NCBI RefSeq assembly: GCF_024721155.1
Contig: NZ_JAHVAP010000016.1
Location: 22,228 to 86,227 of the forward strand
Length of the DNA stretch: 64,000 nt
Source: Mucilaginibacter phenanthrenivorans
GTDB taxonomy: Bacteria; Bacteroidota; Bacteroidia; Sphingobacteriales; Sphingobacteriaceae
Direction: 5' to 3'
A model generated the notes under the pieces. The model had not been told where the DNA came from. It worked only from the letters and a program-made list of their open reading frames with translations, and ran no database searches. This document shows, one piece after another, positions 24,961 to 33,053 of this stretch. The position numbers and the translations under genes were made by a program. How positions within the stretch are numbered: the first letter of the stretch is position 1; the number at the start of each line of letters is the position of its first letter.

Positions 24961-25869
24961 ATGAAATTCAAATTCCTTTCCCTTCTGTTAATCGTTACTT
25001 CAACCGCTTTCTCCCAAACAGACGCAAAGCTCACCGCCAAACTACAGGATGCCATTAAAGGCTTTAACGGAAACGTAGGCATCTATGTACAAAATCTTAA
25101 AATGGGAAAAACTGTTGCTATAAATGCTGATACTTTATTCCCAACCGCCAGCATGATAAAGGTGAGCATTCAATGCGGTTTGATGGATAAAATTGAAAAA
25201 GGAGAGATACAATACAACCAAAAATTGGTTTACCGTGATTCGTTGTTATATAAGGGTGAAGATATTTTAGGATCATTTAAGGATGGGGATACGATCGAAG
25301 TCAGCAAGGTCGCATTGTTAATGATCACCATGAGCGATAACACCGCCAGCCTTTGGCTACAGAAGTTGGTTGGCGGCGAATACATCAATAACTGGCTTGA
25401 TCAAAACGGCTTCAAGGTGATGCGCGTTAACTCCCGTGTTCCCGGTCGCGAGGCTATCCGTGCAAAATATGGCTGGGGGGTTACTACACCATACGAAATG
25501 TGCCGGTTGTTCACCATGATAAGAGATGGCAGGGCCGTAAGCGAGGCTGCAAGCGAACGCATGTACCGCAACATGGGCCGGATCTTTTGGGACGAGAATG
25601 CACTGTCGCAAATTCCGCCTTACATCCGGAACATATCAAAACAAGGTGCTGTAGATGCATCGCGATCTGAAACCGTATTGGTAAATGCTCCGCATGGTGA
25701 CTATGTTTTTTCCATCATCACCAATAACAATAAGGACCAGCGCTGGGTAAAGGATAACGAGGCTGATGTGCTGATTAAAAAGGTATCGGCGTTATTATGG
25801 AACTACTATGAACCCAACAGTAAATGGAAACCACCCGTTGGGATTGATAAGTATATGCTGAATGAATAG
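24961..25869 (+). CDS. Exported class A beta-lactamase-like serine hydrolase
   Basis: This 302-residue protein has a signal peptide (1-18, ending AFSQ). It has the class A fold signatures Ser64-Met-Ile-Lys67 and Ser125-Asp126-Asn127. The Lys-Thr-Gly triad is Lys227-Gln-Gly229, and the omega-loop ExxLN motif with the deacylating Glu is not visible. It is therefore more likely a DD-peptidase-like or amide-hydrolysing relative than a resistance enzyme. It follows the other serine hydrolase by 86 nt on the same strand, so the two may share a transcript and a cell-wall role. Confidence 0.82.
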   Translation: MKFKFLSLLLIVTSTAFSQTDAKLTAKLQDAIKGFNGNVGIYVQNLKMGKTVAINADTLFPTASMIKVSIQCGLMDKIEKGEIQYNQKLVYRDSLLYKGEDILGSFKDGDTIEVSKVALLMITMSDNTASLWLQKLVGGEYINNWLDQNGFKVMRVNSRVPGREAIRAKYGWGVTTPYEMCRLFTMIRDGRAVSEAASERMYRNMGRIFWDENALSQIPPYIRNISKQGAVDASRSETVLVNAPHGDYVFSIITNNNKDQRWVKDNEADVLIKKVSALLWNYYEPNSKWKPPVGIDKYMLNE

Positions 25870-25905
25870 TTGATTAGAGATTAGAGACCAGAGTTTAGAG
25901 GTTGG
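25867..25905. repeat. GATTAGAGATTAGAG word repeat
   Basis: This is the inverted counterpart of the repeat at 9975-10010. It lies directly after the beta-lactamase-like gene. Confidence 0.6.
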
Positions 25906-25955
25906 TTTTTATTTGGCGGGAAACCTGGATTAAGGGTATATGGTTACATAATAAT

Positions 25956-26306
25956 TTACTTAACCCCAATCTCTCTTTTAACCTTTACCGGTAGCTTTTC
26001 GGCAATTAACCGGTACGATTGTTTTAAATAATACTCCCATTCCTGCCGTGTGAGCCTGCTGATATCATCAATTTGCACCCATTTGTAACGGGCAACATAT
26101 TTCTGTGCCGAAAAGCCATCTTTGGAAATAATCTCTTCGAAATCCTCCGCGGGTACTTTAACAGCCGCTGAAACCGGTACCTCATCTGGAGACGTGAATA
26201 AAAAGGTTTTGCCGCCAACGTTAAAGCATAAATGCGAACCCAGTTTTATACCTTCCGTTACTCCGGGAAATTGGTTGCAAAGGGTTTGGAGGTCTTCTAT
26301 GGTCAT
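25956..26306 (-). CDS. MmcQ/YjbR family protein
   Basis: This 116-residue protein starts MTIEDLQTLCNQFPGVTEGIKLG, typical of the MmcQ/YjbR family with a CyaY-like alpha/beta fold, often called DNA-binding. KTFLFTSPDE and YKWVQIDDISRLTRQEWEYYLKQSYRLIAEKLP are the other family blocks. It lies only 1 nt after the acyltransferase stop, so it is co-transcribed with it. The role is unclear. Confidence 0.85.
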   Translation of the reverse strand: MTIEDLQTLCNQFPGVTEGIKLGSHLCFNVGGKTFLFTSPDEVPVSAAVKVPAEDFEEIISKDGFSAQKYVARYKWVQIDDISRLTRQEWEYYLKQSYRLIAEKLPVKVKREIGVK

Positions 26307-26307
26307 A

Positions 26308-27441
26308 TTATACCCGGTTTAGTATTTTATATTTTACTACCCATTTTGCTGCAATAGCGCGGCAGGGTTTTTCTACAAAAATAAATATCAGGTAGCTTAT
26401 TGCAATTGCTAACGCGAGGGTTGACACAAATATAAATACCATACTTAGCGCAGTGTGATATGAAAACAAAGAAGCCATAGTGATTAGCAATGGCATGTGT
26501 ATTAAGTAAAAACTATAAGAGATATCGCCAAAAAAGGTAAATATACGATGCTCAAGAAATTTAGCGGTGTTTTTGCTTGCAAGTGCGGTGACGATGATAA
26601 TAACTGAACCGATCGCAATGATATAATTGCTCCAGATAAATTTATAAGGCCACGGCCATGCAAGTATTGGGTTCAAAAACTCCAGCGTATTGTTATAAAA
26701 AAACAGAGCCAATAATAAGATTGCCCCGGTATAAATCCACTTCCATCCGCTTACCTTTAAAACCATTTGATGCTTGTATTTAGCAAGTAGAATTCCCAAA
26801 TGAAATATTGGCAAGGGCCAGTAATCACCCCGGCAGGAACAGGTGGTTACCAGGACGAGAAACAGTAGGTTACAAGACAAGTTTTCTTTTGCAGCTACCC
26901 TTATTAAAAAAGGCAGGAACAGGGATATGTTCATTTCAATTATCAGCGACCAGATTGGCGGATCGATAAGTGACTTTTTAAATTGAGGGCCGATGAGCAA
27001 AATTGTCTTTAGCAATTCCAGGAAATTTTCTTTATTCCACGGCCAGGTCCAGAAGCTTTGGATCCATCCTGAAAAAGGCGCCATGCTGGCTTTGTTAAAT
27101 ACAAATTGCTTTAATATCACCGAAAAAACAATCGCGAAAATTAATGCAGGGTAAATCCGAAAAATTCGTTTTAGGTAAAACCCTGTAAGTTTCAGCGGCC
27201 TTTTATCATCAATAAAAGGCAGGCTGAGTACAAAACCACTCAAAACAAAAAAAAACATCACGGCCGCGTTGCCATTAAAAAATGTTATTAAAGGAGTTGA
27301 GTTAATTACCGGAACTGATAGTATAGTTGCTTTTATTCCTAAAAAATGGCCAAAGAAAACCGTCAATGCAGCTAACCCACGTAAACTGTCTAATTGCCTG
27401 TACCGGCGAGGATTGTCGGTACCGTGGATTATTTTTTCCAT
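26308..27441 (-). CDS. Acyltransferase family 3 (OafA/YrhL-like) membrane protein
   Basis: This 377-residue inner-membrane protein has about ten transmembrane helices. It starts RRYRQLDSLRGLAALTVFFGHFLG with the conserved Arg and the active-site His in the first helix, and has MFFFVLSGFVLSLPF in the next. Such enzymes move acetyl or other acyl groups onto cell-surface sugars (O-antigen, exopolysaccharide, peptidoglycan). The substrate cannot be read here; no polysaccharide cluster is adjacent. It is followed in the operon by the MmcQ gene. Confidence 0.9.
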   Translation of the reverse strand: MEKIIHGTDNPRRYRQLDSLRGLAALTVFFGHFLGIKATILSVPVINSTPLITFFNGNAAVMFFFVLSGFVLSLPFIDDKRPLKLTGFYLKRIFRIYPALIFAIVFSVILKQFVFNKASMAPFSGWIQSFWTWPWNKENFLELLKTILLIGPQFKKSLIDPPIWSLIIEMNISLFLPFLIRVAAKENLSCNLLFLVLVTTCSCRGDYWPLPIFHLGILLAKYKHQMVLKVSGWKWIYTGAILLLALFFYNNTLEFLNPILAWPWPYKFIWSNYIIAIGSVIIIVTALASKNTAKFLEHRIFTFFGDISYSFYLIHMPLLITMASLFSYHTALSMVFIFVSTLALAIAISYLIFIFVEKPCRAIAAKWVVKYKILNRV

Positions 27442-27566
27442 TTGCTAAAGCTGCATAATAATAACTCTACGTGCGCGTTGCTGAATTAGTTGCTTAACAG
27501 CAGGCAGCATTTGGCTTTTTTATTTTATAATAATAACTTACCGCACCAACATCTTCAAGAAAAAAA

Positions 27567-28379
27567 ATGAGAAGGAACGCCGTTATATTAATTGCCATTG
27601 CCGGCCTGTTGCTTTGCAGTGCAAGGCTTTTTGCCCAACCAACTGCCGATGGCAATTATTATACATCTTTTGATAATACAAAAATTTATTACGAGGTTAA
27701 AGGCAATGGCTACCCTGTAATTTTACTTCACGGTTTTTCAGGCACTTCGCAGGGCTGGAAAAGCGGCGAAATGTACAATGATCTGCTCAAGGCTGGTTAT
27801 AAAGTGATTATACTGGATATGCGGGGTAATGGCAAGTCAGACAAGCCGCATATCGACGCGGGCTATTCGAATGACGCTGAAGCAAAGGACGTGATAGGCC
27901 TGGCTACCGAGCTTAAGCTAAAAAACTATGATGTTGTGGGTTACTCACGCGGATCTATTATTTTGTCAAGGTTGTTAGTTTTAGATAAGCGCCTGCATAA
28001 GGCGGTAATGGGTGGCATGGGCGATGCGTATACCAATCCGGAATGGCCCCGACGGGTACACGCCTACAAGGCATTAATGGGCGACACCAGCCTGCACGAT
28101 GTTGATGACATGGTGAAATATATCCATTCACAGCCATTTGACGTATTAGCCCTTACCCTGCAGCAAAAATGGCAGCCGTCAACCAGTAAAAAGGAATTAG
28201 CTACTGTAAAGATTCCCGTGTTGATTATCCGCGGCACCTCGGATATGGAAAATGGATCAGAAACCGGATTGAACAAAATGATGCCCCGTTCAGAACTGAT
28301 GTATGTTCCCGGAAACCACAATACGGCCAGCAGGAACACCGAATTTTCAGCAGCCGTGCTTGGTTTTCTGAAGAATTGA
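27567..28379 (+). CDS. Exported alpha/beta hydrolase
   Basis: This 270-residue protein has a signal peptide (1-23, ending ARLFAQ). The alpha/beta-hydrolase fold is clear: oxyanion loop LLHGFSGTSQGW (53-64), LDMRGNGKSD, nucleophile elbow VGYSRGS with Ser127, acid in IIRGTSDMENG and His in VPGNHNTA. The substrate is unknown; the periplasmic location suggests an esterase or lipase-like role. It is monocistronic, with about 125 bp on each side. Confidence 0.88.
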   Translation: MRRNAVILIAIAGLLLCSARLFAQPTADGNYYTSFDNTKIYYEVKGNGYPVILLHGFSGTSQGWKSGEMYNDLLKAGYKVIILDMRGNGKSDKPHIDAGYSNDAEAKDVIGLATELKLKNYDVVGYSRGSIILSRLLVLDKRLHKAVMGGMGDAYTNPEWPRRVHAYKALMGDTSLHDVDDMVKYIHSQPFDVLALTLQQKWQPSTSKKELATVKIPVLIIRGTSDMENGSETGLNKMMPRSELMYVPGNHNTASRNTEFSAAVLGFLKN

Positions 28380-28471
28380 TATCCATCAACCGGGAACCAA
28401 AAGGATGCTGTAAATCAAATTATTACGCGTGCGTTAAAACAATAGGTATCTTTTTTCCTTTTTAGTTGATT

Positions 28472-29686
28472 ATGAGTAGAATTTTATTATTGTTTTTTTG
28501 CTGTTTGTTACCTTGCGTATTGTTGGCTCAAACGCCTAACGATACCGCTAATATAAAAGTAGATACAACGGGCCAACGTGACCTTTTAGATATCGGCACC
28601 TCTTTATTTAAATTAAAAAAGAGGTCGGACAACACCGAAAAAAAGCAGGTGTATTTTTCAATCCTGCCTATCTCAACGTCGGTACCCGGCGGTAGCAAGG
28701 CGTTGGTTACCTCTACAACAGCCGGCTTCTATTTGGGCGAAAGGAAAACCACTTATATCTCCAGCGTAACGTTTGCTCCATATTTTAACTTAAAAGGAAG
28801 ATACGGACTGCCTATTCATTCCAGTATCTGGACACCTGACAATGCTTACAATATACAAGGCGATACCCGCTTTTTAGTTTACCCGCAGTACACCTGGGGC
28901 CAGGGTGGCAGGCGGCAGGAGGCCGACAAGCTCCTGGTGAATTTTAATTATATCCGCTTTTATCAAAGTGTGCTTAAGCGGATAAAGCCTTATTTTTACG
29001 TGGGCATTGGTTATAACCTGGATTATTATTTCGGCATAAGTACGAAAGACAGTGGCTCACCGGTTACGTTGCGCGACTTTACACAATATCAATATGGAAC
29101 AGATGGAGGGAATTCATTTTCATCGGGCCTTACATTAAACGCCGTTTACGATACACGGCAAAATTCCATCAACCCGCTACCCGGCATATTTGCCAGTTTT
29201 ATTTACCGGCACAACGCCGGGTTTATGGGTAGTGATAACAACGCACAATCAGTGTATATGGACTTTCGAAAATACATTTCACTGACTGATGCCGGGCCGA
29301 AAAGCGTGATCGCCATGTGGGCCTATTACTGGACAACCATTTCACACGGTACCCCCTTCCTTAGTTTACCGGGAATTGGAAATGACCCTTATCAGCGATC
29401 AGGTAGAGGAATTGAGCAAAACCGCTATAGAGGTGAAGCACTTATTTATTATGAAGCAGAATATCGCCGGGATATAACAGACAACGGACTATTTGGCTTT
29501 GTTTTGTTCGCCAACTTTAATTCAGCCAGTGAACCGAATAGTCGCAAATTTGTTTATATTAACCCGGCCGCCGGTGGCGGTCTGCGTATAAAGTTCAATA
29601 AAAAATCCGCTACGAATATTGCTCTTGACTATGGTTTCAGTAAAGGTTACAACGGGTTGGGAATTGGATTGGGAGAAGCTTTCTAA
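28472..29686 (+). CDS. BamA/TamA-like outer-membrane barrel (no POTRA domains)
   Basis: The protein has 404 residues from MSRILLLFFCC, with a signal peptide ending VLLAQ. After a short hydrophilic linker (30-70) it is built of alternating barrel strands with GRYGLPIHSSIW and RGIEQNRYRGEALIYYEAEYR. The latter resembles the Arg-Gly/RYRG region of the surface-antigen (D15) barrel fold. It ends Gly-Glu-Ala-Phe with a terminal Phe. No POTRA repeats are present, so it is not BamA itself. The TTG six bases upstream is not used. Confidence 0.78.
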   Translation: MSRILLLFFCCLLPCVLLAQTPNDTANIKVDTTGQRDLLDIGTSLFKLKKRSDNTEKKQVYFSILPISTSVPGGSKALVTSTTAGFYLGERKTTYISSVTFAPYFNLKGRYGLPIHSSIWTPDNAYNIQGDTRFLVYPQYTWGQGGRRQEADKLLVNFNYIRFYQSVLKRIKPYFYVGIGYNLDYYFGISTKDSGSPVTLRDFTQYQYGTDGGNSFSSGLTLNAVYDTRQNSINPLPGIFASFIYRHNAGFMGSDNNAQSVYMDFRKYISLTDAGPKSVIAMWAYYWTTISHGTPFLSLPGIGNDPYQRSGRGIEQNRYRGEALIYYEAEYRRDITDNGLFGFVLFANFNSASEPNSRKFVYINPAAGGGLRIKFNKKSATNIALDYGFSKGYNGLGIGLGEAF

Positions 29687-29805
29687 GTAACATTTTTAAT
29701 ATATTAGCAATAAATATAATTATTATTACATAAATAGGTTATATTTATCCTCACAAGCCCTTCCCATATTTATTTTGCATTCATCCACTTTTTTAGATTT
29801 AAATT

Positions 29806-29813
29806 TAGCTTTG
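29806..29813 (+). promoter_or_regulatory. -7 box TAGCTTTG abutting the response-regulator start
   Basis: The box ends one base before the ATG at 29815. If it is the promoter, the transcript would be leaderless or begin inside the ATG. Confidence 0.35.
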
Positions 29814-29814
29814 C

Positions 29815-30171
29815 ATGGCAAAACGCATTTTAGTATTGGATGATAACCAGGACATACTGGATATAGTTCATGAAACATTAACCTACGAAGACTTTGAGGT
29901 GCAAAGCACCCCAAGTAGCGATAAGGTTATCTCGTTAGCAGAAATATTTATACCCGACCTTGTTATCCTCGACTACCGGGTTGCAGGCGCAAACGGCGGT
30001 GAGATTTGTATGCAAATTAAATCACACCCTCGATTTAAAGATGTTCCGGTTATTATTTACTCAGCTTACATAAATGATAATAGCGAATTGCTCGCCTACG
30101 GCTGCGATGCAATAATTAACAAACCATTTGACTTATCTGAATTGGTAGAAAAAGTTAATAGTCTGATATAA
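29815..30171 (+). CDS. Single-domain response regulator (receiver only), copy A
   Basis: This 118-residue CheY-like receiver domain has no output domain. The acidic pair is Asp9/Asp10 (VLDDNQD), the phosphoacceptor Asp53 (VILDYRV), the switch Ser83 (IYSAY) and the conserved Lys103-Pro (NKPFD). Such regulators pass phosphate in a relay or bind a partner directly. No histidine kinase gene is in the window. A second receiver-only gene lies 1.4 kb downstream, with two tiny zinc-ribbon genes between. Confidence 0.92.
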   Translation: MAKRILVLDDNQDILDIVHETLTYEDFEVQSTPSSDKVISLAEIFIPDLVILDYRVAGANGGEICMQIKSHPRFKDVPVIIYSAYINDNSELLAYGCDAIINKPFDLSELVEKVNSLI

Positions 30172-30376
30172 AGTAAACCAATCAGGGAGGCTTAAATCAA
30201 TGTCGCGATGCAATTGAACCAAAGTGTTGAATATTATTAATTCAAAAGAAATTAACTATTGAACTAATACAATTTTAACACACGGAAATTAATTATAATT
30301 TAACCGTTATTTTCTTCTTTTTGTAACTTTATCGCTATATTTGGTTCAATAGTTAAGTAAAGACATACCCCTATTT

Positions 30377-30568
30377 ATGGTCGCTTCATTAGGCACTGAT
30401 GCCAAAACTGTCTCAGGATATAAACGAATGTATTATTGCCCTAAATGCAAGGGCCAGGTTACCGACCGTGTCCACAGAAGTTGGTTTGTGAAATTCTTTT
30501 TATTTTGGCTTCCGGCAAAAAGATTTTTTTGCTACGCCTGCAAAACCAAACACCATTTTTTTAGCTAA
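30377..30568 (+). CDS. Small double-CxxC zinc-ribbon protein, copy A
   Basis: This 63-residue protein has two CxxC knuckles (CPKC and CYAC) about 26 residues apart, the pattern of a zinc ribbon. Between them lies VHRSWFVKFFLFWLPAKRFF, a basic-aromatic, strongly hydrophobic stretch that could touch membrane. The family is not one I recognise. It shares VHRSWF, LPxKxF and CKT with the gene at 30676. The start could also be the internal Met before YYCPKC (30428). Confidence 0.6.
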   Translation: MVASLGTDAKTVSGYKRMYYCPKCKGQVTDRVHRSWFVKFFLFWLPAKRFFCYACKTKHHFFS

Positions 30569-30600
30569 GCTGGGCAAAACCCCCAAGGCTGGTTAGTGAA

Positions 30601-30628
30601 ATAATATTTGAATGATTCCAAATATTAT
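30601..30628. promoter_or_regulatory. Perfect 10-bp inverted repeat, possible operator
   Basis: ataatatttg (30601-30610) and caaatattat (30619-30628) flank an 8-bp spacer, between the two zinc-ribbon genes and just upstream of the -7 box of the second. There is no T-run, so an operator is more likely than a terminator. Confidence 0.4.
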
Positions 30629-30660
30629 CGGCTAATATTTTCTATATTTAAAGTGCGTTT

Positions 30661-30668
30661 TAAATTTG
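30661..30668 (+). promoter_or_regulatory. -7 box TAAATTTG upstream of zinc-ribbon copy B
   Basis: This matches TAnnTTTG and ends 7 nt before the TTG start at 30676, implying a very short leader. Confidence 0.4.
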
Positions 30669-30675
30669 ATAAATT

Positions 30676-30861
30676 TTGGCTGAAAAAAAACTTAAAAAGA
30701 GGGGATACTCCTGTACTAAGTGTGGCACTCCCTTTCACTTCCAGGTGCATAGAAGTTGGTTCATGAAAAAGCTCTCCTTGATATTGCCCCTCAAGAAATT
30801 TTATTGCGCAAAATGCAAAACCGGATCGTACGTGCTTTTGAAAAAAGAATCAGCGGCATAA
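30676..30861 (+). CDS. Small double-CxxC zinc-ribbon protein, copy B
   Basis: This 61-residue basic protein has the same plan as the gene at 30377: CTKC, then VHRSWFMKKLSLILPLKKFY, then CAKCKT. The middle segment is less hydrophobic and more basic. No ATG is available in frame before the first CxxC, so a TTG start is used; this is uncertain. Two diverged copies side by side between two receiver genes suggest tandem duplication followed by divergence. Confidence 0.6.
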   Translation: MAEKKLKKRGYSCTKCGTPFHFQVHRSWFMKKLSLILPLKKFYCAKCKTGSYVLLKKESAA

Positions 30862-31256
30862 TGATTGGCCGGTAGCAACCCCATAACATATCTCGAATAC
30901 CAACTGCCTTGCCGAACACCAGCATTGTAATTCATTTTTATTATAGCGGTTGTTTTGAACAATAGTTTAGAAATCTGAACATATTTCCAGAAAACCCAAC
31001 AATAAACCGCGATATCCTTGTTAATATTTTATTTTTAGTGTAAAAAGTTATGAATCGCTATCCCGCTATAAAAACGCTTTTCTTAACCTGCTTGCTATAA
31101 ATATATTCAGCATGTTAATAAAACTAGTGGCACCGGTGACGAATATGGTATAATAATTGTTGGCTTCACACATAATTATTATTGTATTTTGCCGAGATTT
31201 AACGGTATAGCTAATTATTATACCTTTTATGAATTACCTTTTAACCACTATTTAAA
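30862..31256. other. 395-bp AT-rich intergenic region
   Basis: No open frame, tRNA or strong hairpin was found between the second zinc-ribbon gene and the second receiver gene. The AT-rich 3' part probably holds the promoter of the latter. Confidence 0.5.
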
Positions 31257-31616
31257 ATGCGCAGGATATTAGCGGTGGACGATGACAAAGACATTTTGGA
31301 TGTTTTACAATTTATTTTAGAAGATTCAGGATATGAGGTGGAAACCCTGTCCGACGGTCATTTCCTGTTTGAAAAGATCAGGGAAAAAAACCCTGATTTA
31401 ATTTTACTTGATATTATGCTAGGCAATTTAGATGGCCGCGATCTTTGTAAGGCTGTTAAAAGCACGGTCGACACGCATGAAATTCCAGTAATTTTGATCT
31501 CGGCTAGCCACGTTGCAGGCTCTAACGGTCAGATAGGCGCCCCGGATGCCTTTATCGCAAAACCATTCGACATTGACGACTTGCTGAATGTAATAAAAGG
31601 CCAGTTAGCCGCTTAA
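31257..31616 (+). CDS. Single-domain response regulator (receiver only), copy B
   Basis: This 119-residue CheY-like receiver has Asp8/Asp9 (AVDDDKD), phosphoacceptor Asp52 (LLDIML), Ser82 (LISAS) and Lys102-Pro (AKPFD). No effector domain is present. It is related to the gene at 29815, but not closely enough to suggest a recent duplication. It converges with the DUF922 gene, and the 53-bp gap between them shows no clear terminator. Confidence 0.92.
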   Translation: MRRILAVDDDKDILDVLQFILEDSGYEVETLSDGHFLFEKIREKNPDLILLDIMLGNLDGRDLCKAVKSTVDTHEIPVILISASHVAGSNGQIGAPDAFIAKPFDIDDLLNVIKGQLAA

Positions 31617-31669
31617 TATCGGATCTTACCGATTGAGGGGATGACTTCCGTAATTTTTCGCCTGCAGAT

Positions 31670-32797
31670 TTAATCGGCTGCCTTTTTAACGCCTAATTCC
31701 TTTAGCTCCCTATCAATTCTTGCATTCCACTTTCGTTGCATGATTATATCCGTACCGTGGCGGGTTTCGGTATCATATAATTTTTGTAAATTGCTCATTT
31801 CGCGATATGCATCCAGATATGCTACATTAATCGGCCCGTCATAATTGGCCGTAGATAATGTTATTTCGTTAAGCATTCGTTTAAAATGCCCGGCAGCTAT
31901 TCTTGAGATATCAAAATGCCGCTGCTCGTGATTTAATGTATAATCATTCCGGCTACCAGTTTTAGCCCAGGCCGCGCTTTTCGGCAGGCAAACTTTAATT
32001 GCCAGGCGCAAGTTGATCACTCCCTTTACAACTTCGGTACGCTCATCATAGCCGAGTGTGGGAAATACTTCCGCTTCGTACTTACTGTTTGGAACTATCG
32101 ATTGAAAATCGGACCAGGTTAGCGGGCGGCTAACGCTGTAATAAATACTGTCCCCCTCTGGTTTCTCGTTATAATCAGAAAAAGTTATTTTAATTCCGTG
32201 GGCCAGTTTAATATTTGTATTAACCTGTGCATTCATCCAATTATTGAGATATAGAAGCCCGCCTTCCAATGCCTGCCGTAAAAAGGGCTCAACATTAGCC
32301 GCCCGTGTGGCATCACGGGTATAAACCACTCCCCCTTTATATTCAGCTAATGCAAGCGGTTCATCTTCTCCCCTGTCTATATCAAACGAAAAAGCAAGGC
32401 TAACACGCCCCTCCACTTTGTTACCCGGGAATTCAGTCTCCATTATATCAACTTTTTTGAGTGCGATAATTACAGGCCGTAGCCCCTTATTTTTTGGCAA
32501 GCTATGGTCAATAAACCAGCTGATTGCAGTTAATGCCCCGCCCTGCAAATCAACCGGATATGTTTTGGCCGTTGTACCGATTGTGGTTAATGAAGGCATC
32601 AAATGCGCAACAGCGCCGCGATCTTGCCGCTCATCTACTACTTTAGAGACATAAAATTCCGTGGGGACTATCTGTAACTTTTCATCCGCCAAAACAATAT
32701 TCCCATTTTGGGCCTGAACCGATAGAAAACCAGAAAGGACAATCAAAAGCAAGATAAGGCCATGCAAGTATTTAATTTTAGGAAATAAGTTGATCAT
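31670..32797 (-). CDS. Exported DUF922-type putative metalloprotease
   Basis: The protein has 375 residues from MINLFPKIKYLHGLI, with a signal peptide ending SVQAQ. The N-terminal half is uncharacterised. From about residue 225 it shows LTWSDFQSIVPNSKYEAEVFPTLGY, the opening of the DUF922 family, then LNHEQRHFDIS with His-Glu-x-x-His around 290-294, a likely zinc site. The C-terminus is a helical basic segment with further conserved DTETRHG. An ATG 16 codons upstream (32845) is also possible. Confidence 0.7.
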   Translation of the reverse strand: MINLFPKIKYLHGLILLLIVLSGFLSVQAQNGNIVLADEKLQIVPTEFYVSKVVDERQDRGAVAHLMPSLTTIGTTAKTYPVDLQGGALTAISWFIDHSLPKNKGLRPVIIALKKVDIMETEFPGNKVEGRVSLAFSFDIDRGEDEPLALAEYKGGVVYTRDATRAANVEPFLRQALEGGLLYLNNWMNAQVNTNIKLAHGIKITFSDYNEKPEGDSIYYSVSRPLTWSDFQSIVPNSKYEAEVFPTLGYDERTEVVKGVINLRLAIKVCLPKSAAWAKTGSRNDYTLNHEQRHFDISRIAAGHFKRMLNEITLSTANYDGPINVAYLDAYREMSNLQKLYDTETRHGTDIIMQRKWNARIDRELKELGVKKAAD

Positions 32798-33053
32798 TGC
32801 AAATAATAACGTTGCCGGTAGCGACCTATTGCATTGCAATTTCATGAAACAACCTGAGAGCGAGTATAATACACCGGCAAACCAATGCTGCTTATTTTAT
32901 CGTTGCCTTTTTAACAATTAGTAAAGTTTTCCACAACTATACCATGCAATATTTACTATTCGTTAAAACCGATGTTCTCCACACTATGTGAATTACTTAT
33001 GTGGAATACTCTTTTGCGTTTCGTTATTTTCGCAAATCGTTAGTTCGCTCCTT

